Shown one piece after another: positions 17,161 to 24,423 of a stretch of 64,000 nucleotides of DNA. Within the stretch, counting starts at the first letter, position 1; each line of letters begins with the position of its first letter. The DNA lies in NCBI RefSeq assembly GCF_002000055.1, contig NZ_MVBD01000003.1, positions 186,001 through 250,000 of the forward strand, in the 5' to 3' direction. The stretch is from Marinicella sediminis. Lineage in GTDB: Bacteria > Pseudomonadota > Gammaproteobacteria > Xanthomonadales > Marinicellaceae. The notes under the pieces were generated by a model. That model searched no databases. It was not told the origin of the DNA and saw only the letters and a program-made list of their open reading frames with translations. Made by a program: the position numbers and the translations under genes.

Positions 17161-18080
17161 GTACCAGCCTCCTTGTCTTTGAATTCTTTGACCAGTTCAG
17201 TGATACCGGCCAGTGAGCCGAGAACCTGCGTGGCCTCCATGGGCAAAATCAAGGTTTTCTGATTGGGAGAGTCAGCAAATTTGCCAAACTGGTCGAGGTA
17301 CTTTTGCGCCACAAAATAATTAATGGCATTGAGATTGCCAGAGGAAATTGCTTCAGACACCATGTGGGTGGCCTTGGCTTCGGCTTCAGCCTCACGTTCT
17401 CGGGCTTCGGCCTCCAAAAAGGCAGCCTGTCTCAGGCCTTCGGCTTCCAAAATGGCTGATTGTTTTGAACCTTCGGCTTTTAAAATATCAGATTGTCTGT
17501 GGCCTTCAGCTTCCAGGATTTCAGCCCGTTTAAGACGTTCAGCTTTCATTTGTTTGGCCATTGCTGCGACCAAGTCCTGCGGTGGCTTGATGTCTTTGAT
17601 TTCAATCCGCGTGACTTTGACCCCCCAGGGTGAGGTGGCCTCATCAACCACGGCCAGTAAACGGTGGTTGATTTCATCCCGCTTGGACAGTGATTCGTCC
17701 AGATCCATGGCGCCCAGTACGGTTCTGATGTTGGTCATGGTCAGATTGAGGATGGCATATTCCAGGCGGTTCACTTCATAAGCGGCCTTGACGCAATCCA
17801 GAATCTGATAAAACACCACCCCGTCGACAGTGACCACGGCGTTGTCCTTGGTGATGACTTCCTGTGATGGCACATTGGCCACTTGTTCCATCATATTGAT
17901 TTTCCGGCCAATGCGTTCGACAAAAGGCACTTTCATTCCCAAGCCGGGTGAAAAAACCCGACGGAATTGTCCAAATCGTTCTACGGTGTATTCAAATCCC
18001 TGTGGCACAACCACAAATACACTGCGCAGAAAGATGACTGCAAATACGCCAAGAATGATATAAAAAATGGTGTCGTCCAT
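17157..18080 (-). CDS. qmcA: SPFH/stomatin-family membrane protein QmcA
   Basis: 307 residues with one N-terminal membrane helix ('IFYIILGVFAVIFL'), then the SPFH domain ('VVPQGFEYTVERFGQFRRV', 'VTVDGVVFYQI'). A charged coiled coil follows, with tandem 'EAEGxRQxxIL' units at about 195-235 and a hydrophobic C-terminal region. Such proteins oligomerise into large membrane cages that organise microdomains and restrain AAA proteases. The RBS GGAGG lies 7 nt before the ATG. Confidence 0.92.
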   Translation of the reverse strand: MDDTIFYIILGVFAVIFLRSVFVVVPQGFEYTVERFGQFRRVFSPGLGMKVPFVERIGRKINMMEQVANVPSQEVITKDNAVVTVDGVVFYQILDCVKAAYEVNRLEYAILNLTMTNIRTVLGAMDLDESLSKRDEINHRLLAVVDEATSPWGVKVTRIEIKDIKPPQDLVAAMAKQMKAERLKRAEILEAEGHRQSDILKAEGSKQSAILEAEGLRQAAFLEAEAREREAEAEAKATHMVSEAISSGNLNAINYFVAQKYLDQFGKFADSPNQKTLILPMEATQVLGSLAGITELVKEFKDKEAGT

Positions 18081-18107
18081 AAGGGGGCCTCCAATCGCTT
18101 TGTAATG

Positions 18108-18124
18108 ATTTTAGCATGATTATA
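18108..18124 (-). promoter_or_regulatory. Promoter region of qmcA with two overlapping -10 candidates
   Basis: On the minus strand an extended -10 TGCTAAAAT (18116-18108) lies just downstream of a perfect TATAAT (18124-18119). Neither has a strong -35. The leader to the ATG at 18080 would be about 20-35 nt. Confidence 0.45.
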
Positions 18125-18172
18125 AATCATTTCTCATGTGCCATTGGTGATATCAAAAGAAGTGGCAGGGAA

Positions 18173-19582
18173 TTATGCGACGCTGTTCACTAAATCCTGA
18201 CGGGACAGGGGTTTGCTCAACACCTCTGTAATCCCCAACTGTTGGAGTTGGTTAATCAGTTGAGCCGTTGGATTGGCAGTCATTAACAGGCATTTATCAG
18301 CCATCTTGGACAATTCATCCCACACCTCAGTCACCTGCTTGTTACCCAGGTTCAGGTCACTGATGGCCACATCAAATCGAGCGTTGGATTGAATCAGTTT
18401 GCGCAGGGCAGGCAGACCATTGATGGCCGTGACCTGGTGATTGAGTTCTGTCAGGTAATGCTCAAACAACAACAGGCAATCTTCGTCATCATCCAGCAAC
18501 AATACTTTTTTGGCTGTTACCAGCACAGCAAGTGGCATACTCAGTCGAAAAGTGGAGCCTGAAGAGTCACTGTGATGCAGGCACAACTGTGCAGACAACT
18601 GTTCAGCCAGCATGTTGGAGATCACCAGGCCAATGCCATTGCCGGCCGCCTCACTGCGGTGCTCTCTTGACCAGGGTTTGAACAACTGTTTCCGGAACGC
18701 TTCACTGATGCCACACCCGCTGTCCTGAACCTCACAGTGAAATTCATCACTGGTCACCTTCGAACTGATTTTAACGATGCCCTGATCGGTGTACTTGATG
18801 GCATTGCTGATGAGGTTGGTAAGGATTTGCACCCATTTACCTTGATGGCACTGTATATGGATATCATGATCAATGGCATTGATCAGTTGCAGGTTCTTTT
18901 GTGCGGCCTGTAACTGAAAATCCCGACACAGTTCTGCCACCACTTTGGCTGGTGAAAAAACCTGTTTTTGCTGACTGCTTTGTTGATTGTCATAATCCAG
19001 TGTTTGGCGGATGATGGTCGATAGTTTGTCGACATTGCTGTTGATGATTCGGGTGGCTTCACTCAGCTCTATGGCGTGCTCGGCCAATAAATCGTTGTAA
19101 CCCTTGATGGCATTGAGCGGGTTGCCCATTTCGTGTGACAGTGCGGAAATAAAAAAAGATTTGGCGTTGTTGGCTTCGCGAAGTTCCTGATGGGCGGTTT
19201 CCAATGCCTGAAACAGTCCTTTAAAGCGCAGTTTTTCAAGCTCTTCATCATGCGCCATTTGTTGCTTGTACTGTACCTGTTGATGGATCACATCCACCGG
19301 TACCATGATCAGATATTTATGCTCATTGGTCAGGGTGAAATGCACATCATAAACATGTTCTTGGTGATGATAAAAAGGCAAATAAAAGGATTCATCCAGT
19401 GGCTCTGCTGCCAGCACGGGCAGAACCTCTTTGATGTCATTGATTTGCGAAACGGCCAATACGTCCCTGGCAGTTTGATTCAAGGAAGTGACCTGATTGT
19501 CCGCATCCAGGGTGATGACGACCCAGCCTGTTGCCTGGTAATGTTCATGAATCTGCTGAACGATTTGTCCGGGTAGTTTCAC
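18173..19582 (-). CDS. Hybrid sensor histidine kinase (PAS-HisKA-HATPase-REC), cytoplasmic
   Basis: 469 residues without membrane helices. A PAS-like region (about 10-100) leads through a coiled coil ('EELEKLRFKGLFQALETA') to the dimerisation helix with the phospho-accepting His150 in 'SALSHEMGNPLNAIKGYN'. The ATPase has the N box ('NLISNAIKYTDQG'), G1 ('VQDSGCGISE') and G2 ('GNGIGLVISN'). A C-terminal receiver has the acidic pocket ('LLLDDDED'), the phosphoacceptor in 'VAISDLNLG' and the conserved Lys ('LSKPLS'). The start ATG overlaps the GTPase stop (ATGA). It is the last gene of the GTPase operon. Lack of a sensor membrane domain suggests that input comes from the operon partners. Confidence 0.9.
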   Translation of the reverse strand: MKLPGQIVQQIHEHYQATGWVVITLDADNQVTSLNQTARDVLAVSQINDIKEVLPVLAAEPLDESFYLPFYHHQEHVYDVHFTLTNEHKYLIMVPVDVIHQQVQYKQQMAHDEELEKLRFKGLFQALETAHQELREANNAKSFFISALSHEMGNPLNAIKGYNDLLAEHAIELSEATRIINSNVDKLSTIIRQTLDYDNQQSSQQKQVFSPAKVVAELCRDFQLQAAQKNLQLINAIDHDIHIQCHQGKWVQILTNLISNAIKYTDQGIVKISSKVTSDEFHCEVQDSGCGISEAFRKQLFKPWSREHRSEAAGNGIGLVISNMLAEQLSAQLCLHHSDSSGSTFRLSMPLAVLVTAKKVLLLDDDEDCLLLFEHYLTELNHQVTAINGLPALRKLIQSNARFDVAISDLNLGNKQVTEVWDELSKMADKCLLMTANPTAQLINQLQQLGITEVLSKPLSRQDLVNSVA

Positions 19583-20055
19583 GACAGTAAACGACTCAGG
19601 GCCGCAAAGCCCTCTTCAACATGATCTCCGGTTTTGGCACTGGTCCAGAAACTGTGTGCAGTCAGTCCGGCAATGGATTGATCCAGTGCCGGCTGCCAGT
19701 TGATGTCATCTTTTCGGTCAGTTTTATTGATGAAGCAGACCGCAGGCAGGGCTTTTAACTCGGGTGAGTCTGCCACAATATCGGCCAATGTGTGAACCGA
19801 CTCGGGTTCAGTGGCATCGGCCACAAAGATGATGCCATGGGCTCCTCTCAGGTAAGGTTTGTAATGATTTTCCTGTTCAAAACCCGCAATGTCCCAGATG
19901 ATCAGCTTGGTTGTGTTGTCAATGATCTTGGTGGAAATGGCGACCCCAACTGTGGTTTGATATTTATCGGCAAAATGATTTTTCACATAGCGGTCAACCA
20001 ATGAAGTCTTCCCCACTGCAAAACGTCCGATCATACAGATTTTTTTAGATTTCAT
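19579..20055 (-). CDS. Rab/Ras-like small GTPase
   Basis: 158 residues, essentially a bare G domain. G1 is 'GRFAVGKTS' (10-18), the switch I threonine is in 'QTTVGV' (about 34-35), G3 is 'WDIAGFE' (54-60), G4 is NKTD (110-113) and G5 is TSAK (138-141). The WDxAG form is eukaryote-like (Rab/Ras). The catalytic Gln of DTAGQE is replaced by Phe59, so intrinsic hydrolysis may be weak. No lipidation motif and no membrane segment. It overlaps both neighbours by 4 nt. Prokaryotic relatives include MglA and the poorly characterised 'Rup' GTPases. Confidence 0.88.
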   Translation of the reverse strand: MKSKKICMIGRFAVGKTSLVDRYVKNHFADKYQTTVGVAISTKIIDNTTKLIIWDIAGFEQENHYKPYLRGAHGIIFVADATEPESVHTLADIVADSPELKALPAVCFINKTDRKDDINWQPALDQSIAGLTAHSFWTSAKTGDHVEEGFAALSRLLS

Positions 20056-21869
20056 CGATTGACCTCAAACCAAACCCCAATCAGATCGGTATTCACGGTT
20101 GTGGTGATCTGTTCGCAGAGGATGGTTTCAACTTGAATGAGTGAGCGATCAACGCCCGATTGCACCAGCTGTTCTGCCAGCCAGGTACCCCTTTTGCGGT
20201 TATTGGCGTTGCTTTCCTGCAATGAGCCCTGGCAATCACTTTGAGCAATCAACTTGATTTGTTTTGCCTGGTTGTGTCGGTGCAGCGTTAAAAATGCCGC
20301 AGCTTTTTGGTTTAACAATGACTGCTGTGCAGGGCTGAGTTGGTTTGTAGCGATAAAATTAAGCGGCTCAGAAGTGATGCTCTTAAGCTGAGTCGAGGCG
20401 TTCAGCAGGGTTAATCCCGAAGCATCAATGGCCTCAAAGTGTTGATTCAACAACTGCCAGTAATCGTCAACATCGCTGACCATCAATTCTCCGGAAGCAA
20501 CAATTTTTTCATCAATCACCTGCAATTTGAGGTATTCAGGCAGGGGATGTTGTTGCAGGTGGTTCAGCAACTGCTGATTCAGATCAGGCGGTTGTGGCCG
20601 TGCTGTGCTTTGGTCATCTACCTGGCTGATACCGGGTATGATGCCCAGCATTTGCCGTTGTAGCCGGTGTTGTTGTACATCATCGAAATGCCCGGTCAGG
20701 GTGAGCAAGCCATGCCGGACTTCAACCTCTAAGTCGGGTTGATTGAGCAATAACCTTACCCGGTTAGCAATCAGTTCATCATCCAATGATACATAAGGTT
20801 GTGTTGCCAGGCGAATATCTGCAGACAGCGTACTGGTGTCCGCCAATGGATCCAGTAATCCGGTCACCAAAAAGCCATCGTCATTTGGCGTGATCTGCTG
20901 TACCACCAGACCATCAATGGCAGCCAATTGGAGCCTGGTTTCGCTGAGGGCTTTGTGTTGCTGATAGGTACGCCATGAAAACCAGCCAATTAATAACAAA
21001 GCAATGATCAGCCAGGGCCAGAAATTAACTCCGGATGATTCCTCATCATCAGATTGGCTTTTGGTGACCAGTAAATTTTCCAGCTCAACTTTCAAATCCG
21101 GGTTGTTATTCCAGGTATTTTGATCATTGATGTCGCTGGCAAAGTCGATGTGGATTTGTTCAGATGCGGCAGACAAGTGATCAACCAGCCTCGGGGTATA
21201 TGCCCCTTTGATGACCACGGCCAGATTGGCCTGACTGCCGGAGATGACCTCCACATTGCGTTCTCCTAACTTGGCTGCAGACAAATGGCTGCCATCATGC
21301 CCCATCGAATCCTGGACAAAACTTTCAATGGCAGTCAGCATGGCTGAGATGGCCTCTTTGTCTTGCATCAAGGCATCCTCGTGGCCGGCATGTTCAATCA
21401 GTAATCCGGATTCTTTGTCAATCAGAAAAACCTGTTGCACCTGGTATTCAATGGTGTTGCTGAAGACTATTTCAGTGAACGAAATACCTGTGCGATAGGC
21501 TTGCCAGCGCCACCTCAGCGCTTTGATGGAAAAGCGTTGCTCCATGGCCCGGTTAACGTCCTGGACAAATTTACTGATGGCATTGGCAACTGACTGCCTG
21601 ATCATTGGCCCCATGATGGGAATCATGGCGTCAATGAATGATTTCTGATTGGCTTTGATGGCCCTGGTCAGTGCTTTGGGGTCAAGCCGGGAGAACTTTT
21701 TTTGAAATTCAGGATTTTGTTTTATGGTTTGGTCAGCCGCGTTGTCCAGTACCTGGCTGACTTTTTCGGTGAATGCCTGTCGATCATCCAACAGCTTTTG
21801 TATGGCTTTGATCTGTGCAATTTCCTCACCCAGCAGTAAGGATTTTAGTTTGTCACGATCTTCGCTCAT
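20052..21869 (-). CDS. Membrane-spanning protein: Roadblock-like region, TM, BON-like and OmpA-like domains
   Basis: 605 residues. Cytoplasmic part: N-terminal 'LKSLLLGEEIAQIKAIQKLL', helical 'DAMIPIMGPMIRQSVANAI', then residues about 143-245 ('VQQVFLIDKESGLLIEHAG', 'ISAMLTAIESFVQDSM', 'NLAVVIKGAY'). This last stretch reads like a Roadblock/LC7 fold. One membrane helix at about 283-299 ('FWPWLIIALLLIGWFSW') follows. Periplasmic part: a BON-like region (about 365-420, 'VEVRHGLLTLTGHFDD') and an OmpA-like C-terminus (about 535-600, 'IKLIAQSDCQGSL', 'NANNRKRGTWLAEQL'). I recall this as a conserved but uncharacterised family often beside small GTPases. It could tether the GTPase to the envelope and regulate it. 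Confidence 0.7.
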   Translation of the reverse strand: MSEDRDKLKSLLLGEEIAQIKAIQKLLDDRQAFTEKVSQVLDNAADQTIKQNPEFQKKFSRLDPKALTRAIKANQKSFIDAMIPIMGPMIRQSVANAISKFVQDVNRAMEQRFSIKALRWRWQAYRTGISFTEIVFSNTIEYQVQQVFLIDKESGLLIEHAGHEDALMQDKEAISAMLTAIESFVQDSMGHDGSHLSAAKLGERNVEVISGSQANLAVVIKGAYTPRLVDHLSAASEQIHIDFASDINDQNTWNNNPDLKVELENLLVTKSQSDDEESSGVNFWPWLIIALLLIGWFSWRTYQQHKALSETRLQLAAIDGLVVQQITPNDDGFLVTGLLDPLADTSTLSADIRLATQPYVSLDDELIANRVRLLLNQPDLEVEVRHGLLTLTGHFDDVQQHRLQRQMLGIIPGISQVDDQSTARPQPPDLNQQLLNHLQQHPLPEYLKLQVIDEKIVASGELMVSDVDDYWQLLNQHFEAIDASGLTLLNASTQLKSITSEPLNFIATNQLSPAQQSLLNQKAAAFLTLHRHNQAKQIKLIAQSDCQGSLQESNANNRKRGTWLAEQLVQSGVDRSLIQVETILCEQITTTVNTDLIGVWFEVNR

Positions 21870-21875
21870 GGATCA

Positions 21876-22277
21876 TCAGCCTGCGATCTGGTCTGCCATT
21901 TTTTTCAATAAGCTGGCTAATTCCTTGCGGTGGGTCAGGTTTTCATCCAGGGCATCGGTTTTTTGTTGCAGTTCACTAAGGATGCTGGCTTCGGTGTCAA
22001 TGATGGTATTTTTCAACTGTTGCTCGAGTTGTGCCAGACGTTCGTTTTGATCTGCTGATAAGTGGTCCAGACCCTGATTGCTCTGTTTTTCCAGGGTTGC
22101 CAGGTTTTGACTTAATTGCTTGTCCAGCGCTTCCATTTTGTTCTTGATGCCATTGAACTGCTTGTTGATCTCAGCTTCCAGTTGAGCAAAACGTTTTTCG
22201 ATGTTTTTGGTTTGTTCGCCAAACAGAATGTCTCTGATCTGGTCGACGGAATTGGCGTTGTTTTTATTGTCTGCCAT
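21876..22277 (-). CDS. Coiled-coil protein of the GTPase operon
   Basis: 133 residues, almost entirely heptad-like helix ('IEKRFAQLEAEINKQFNGI', 'MEALDKQLSQNLATLEKQS', 'LSELQQKTDALDENL'). The N-terminus 'VDQIRDILFGEQTKNI' repeats the pattern of the neighbouring 605-residue protein ('RDKLKSLLLGEEIAQI'), suggesting a shared docking element. No membrane helix. The start overlaps the stop of the response regulator by one base (TAATG). Probably a cytoplasmic adaptor or oligomerisation partner; function not established. Confidence 0.75.
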   Translation of the reverse strand: MADNKNNANSVDQIRDILFGEQTKNIEKRFAQLEAEINKQFNGIKNKMEALDKQLSQNLATLEKQSNQGLDHLSADQNERLAQLEQQLKNTIIDTEASILSELQQKTDALDENLTHRKELASLLKKMADQIAG

Positions 22278-22969
22278 TATGATGCTCCTTGATCGGTCTT
22301 AATCAAACGATAACCTTTGTGATAAACAGAAATCAGTTTCCATCCGGAACTGCCATCAAGATCCAGTTTTTTCCGTAGCCGGCTGATGTGGGTATCCACT
22401 GTTCTGGTGGAAATGGAGGCAGTCTTGGTCCAGATGGTTTCCAACAAATAGTCACGCGAAATCAGCCGGTCCGGGTTGTTGAAAAAATAAAACGCCAGTT
22501 GGAATTCTTTGGCTGTTAGTTTGATTGGGGTGGCCAGGTAAGTCACGGTGTGCTCGTTGCTGTCAAACTGAAACGGATCAAACTCCCGTTTGTTCGGGTT
22601 ACCTTTATTATGCCGTCGGTGAAGGGCCTGAGCCCGGGCTATCAGCTCGACCTCTTTGATGGGCTTGACCAGGTAGTCATCAGCTCCCTGATCGAGTGCT
22701 TTCACCAGGTCATCATCATGACCACGGGTGGTGGCGAAAATAACCGGCAAATCATGAAAATCACTGGATCGGATCCAATTCAGGATTTCCAGTCCATTCA
22801 GTCCGGGTAGGTTCCAGTCAAGAATCACCAGGTCGGGCTGTTCATAGGGTAATTTATCAATGAAAGCCCTGCCATCAACAAACAATTGACAGTTGTGATT
22901 GTGTGCTTCAAGCCAGTGCTGCATTAACTCAGACTGGTCTGTATCGTCCTCTAAAATAAATACGTTCAT
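22277..22969 (-). CDS. OmpR/PhoB-family response regulator
   Basis: 230 residues. The receiver domain has acidic residues in 'FILEDDTDQ', the phosphoacceptor in 'VILDWNLPGLNG' (about Asp52), Thr/Ser in 'IFATTRG' and Lys in 'DDYLVKPI'. The C-terminal winged helix is of OmpR type ('LTAKEFQLAFYFFNNPDRLI', 'RTVDTHISRLRKKLDLDG', 'GYRLI'). It is the first gene of the five-gene GTPase operon and is probably the output of the hybrid kinase encoded last. Autoregulation is plausible, but no direct-repeat binding site is evident upstream. Confidence 0.92.
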   Translation of the reverse strand: MNVFILEDDTDQSELMQHWLEAHNHNCQLFVDGRAFIDKLPYEQPDLVILDWNLPGLNGLEILNWIRSSDFHDLPVIFATTRGHDDDLVKALDQGADDYLVKPIKEVELIARAQALHRRHNKGNPNKREFDPFQFDSNEHTVTYLATPIKLTAKEFQLAFYFFNNPDRLISRDYLLETIWTKTASISTRTVDTHISRLRKKLDLDGSSGWKLISVYHKGYRLIKTDQGAS

Positions 22970-23059
22970 CCAAATGCTTTTTGGTTTGTACTGATAATCC
23001 CATTATTCTAACGCAAAAAGACATCATTTAGTATGTTCGCATTGTCGTCGGACCTGTTT

Positions 23060-24421
23060 TCAGCTCATCCAATTGAGTATTTTCTTTTTCAATTGGCTGT
23101 AAGGCGCCCTGACCAGGTTGTTCAGGTTGATCCGGGACTGATAGTAAACTGACTTCATGTGACTCATCGCCAGGAAGCCCTGGTGGCCGTGGTAGCTGCC
23201 CATGCCGCTGGCGCCAATGCCACCGAATGGCAAGCCTTCCTGTGCAAAGTGCACCAGGGTTTCATTGATCGCCAATGAGCCTGAAGTGGTTTGTTCTCTG
23301 ACCTGACGGATCACCGCCGGACGATGACTGAACAGGTACAATGTCAATGGTCGTTCACCTTGGTTGATGAAATCAATGCCGTCCTGCAGGGTGTCGATGG
23401 TCATGATGGGCAGATAGGGGCCAAAAATTTCTTCTTGCATTATTGGGTGATCAGCGGCTGGGTCCAATATCAGGGTAGGGGGGATTTTTTGTCTGGCAGG
23501 TTCCGACGATTCACTCAATGGCACGATTTGTGTGGCAGCAAGTCCCTCGGTGTATTTGTTGAGTCGTTGCATGTGATGAGCATTAACCACAGCCGTGTAA
23601 TCATCATTCTCAGCAAAGTCTGGGTAGCTGGTGGTCAGTTGTTGCTTCAGTTGTTCGACCAATTCAGCTTTGCGCTCTTTGCTGATCAGGATATAGTCCG
23701 GTGCGATACAGGTTTGCCCTGCATTGAACCATTTGCCTTTGGCAATGCTGTTGGCGGCTTTGTCCAGTGGATAATTATCATCAATCAGCACGGGCGATTT
23801 ACCACCCAATTCCAGGGTCAGCGGGGTGAGGTGCTGGCTGGCATTGTTCATGATGATTTTACCGACCTGCGTGGAGCCGGTGAACAACAAGTGATCAAGC
23901 GGCAACTGACTGAACTCATTGGCCACTTTTGCGTCGCCTAACACCACAAAAACTTCGTCTTCAGTAAATACTTGACGCAGCAGTTTTTGGGTCAGGGTGG
24001 CAGTTTTCGGGGTTACTTCAGATGGTTTGATCATCACCCGGTTACCGGCAGCGATGGCCGCCACCAATGGTTCAATGACCAGGTTAAAAGGATAATTCCA
24101 GGGTGCCATTACACCAACCACTCCTTTGGGTTGGGGGGAGATGGCACATTTTGAAGGGAAGAATTTCCAATTCGCGTGCCAGACCTTTTCCCTGGTCCAT
24201 TGTTTGATGTTTTTTAAGGTGTGTTTGATTTCATCAAGACAAACCATCACTTCGGCCATCTGTGATTCCTGGGCACAACGGTGAGAAAAATCACTGCTGA
24301 CTGTGTTGATGATTTCTACCTGGTGTTGTCGTATGATGCGGGCCAGTGACTTGAGGCGCGCGGTGCGTTCAGCCAGGGTCAGTGCCGGCAGTTGTTTCAT
24401 TTTTTGCAGTTGTTGTTGCAT
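23060..24421 (-). CDS. Aldehyde dehydrogenase, coniferyl-aldehyde-dehydrogenase-like
   Basis: 453 residues, short ALDH without the usual N-terminal arm. 'VMAPWNYPFNL' and 'FTGSTQVGKII' form the NAD(P) site, 'LELGGKSPVLI' holds the general-base Glu, and 'NAGQTCIAPDY' the catalytic Cys. 'PFGGIGASGMGSYHG' is typical of class-3/CalB-type enzymes that oxidise aromatic or medium-chain aldehydes. Its ATG lies 2 nt after the ntrY stop, so it is likely cotranslated with the kinase, a position normally held by ntrX. The substrate is unknown. Confidence 0.88.
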   Translation of the reverse strand: MQQQLQKMKQLPALTLAERTARLKSLARIIRQHQVEIINTVSSDFSHRCAQESQMAEVMVCLDEIKHTLKNIKQWTREKVWHANWKFFPSKCAISPQPKGVVGVMAPWNYPFNLVIEPLVAAIAAGNRVMIKPSEVTPKTATLTQKLLRQVFTEDEVFVVLGDAKVANEFSQLPLDHLLFTGSTQVGKIIMNNASQHLTPLTLELGGKSPVLIDDNYPLDKAANSIAKGKWFNAGQTCIAPDYILISKERKAELVEQLKQQLTTSYPDFAENDDYTAVVNAHHMQRLNKYTEGLAATQIVPLSESSEPARQKIPPTLILDPAADHPIMQEEIFGPYLPIMTIDTLQDGIDFINQGERPLTLYLFSHRPAVIRQVREQTTSGSLAINETLVHFAQEGLPFGGIGASGMGSYHGHQGFLAMSHMKSVYYQSRINLNNLVRAPYSQLKKKILNWMS

Positions 24422-24423
24422 AT

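Noticed and set aside
17320-17540. Repetitive DNA in qmcA that could look like a short tandem repeat array
   Set aside because: It is the in-frame coiled-coil 'EAEGxRQ' repeat typical of SPFH proteins, not a CRISPR or satellite.
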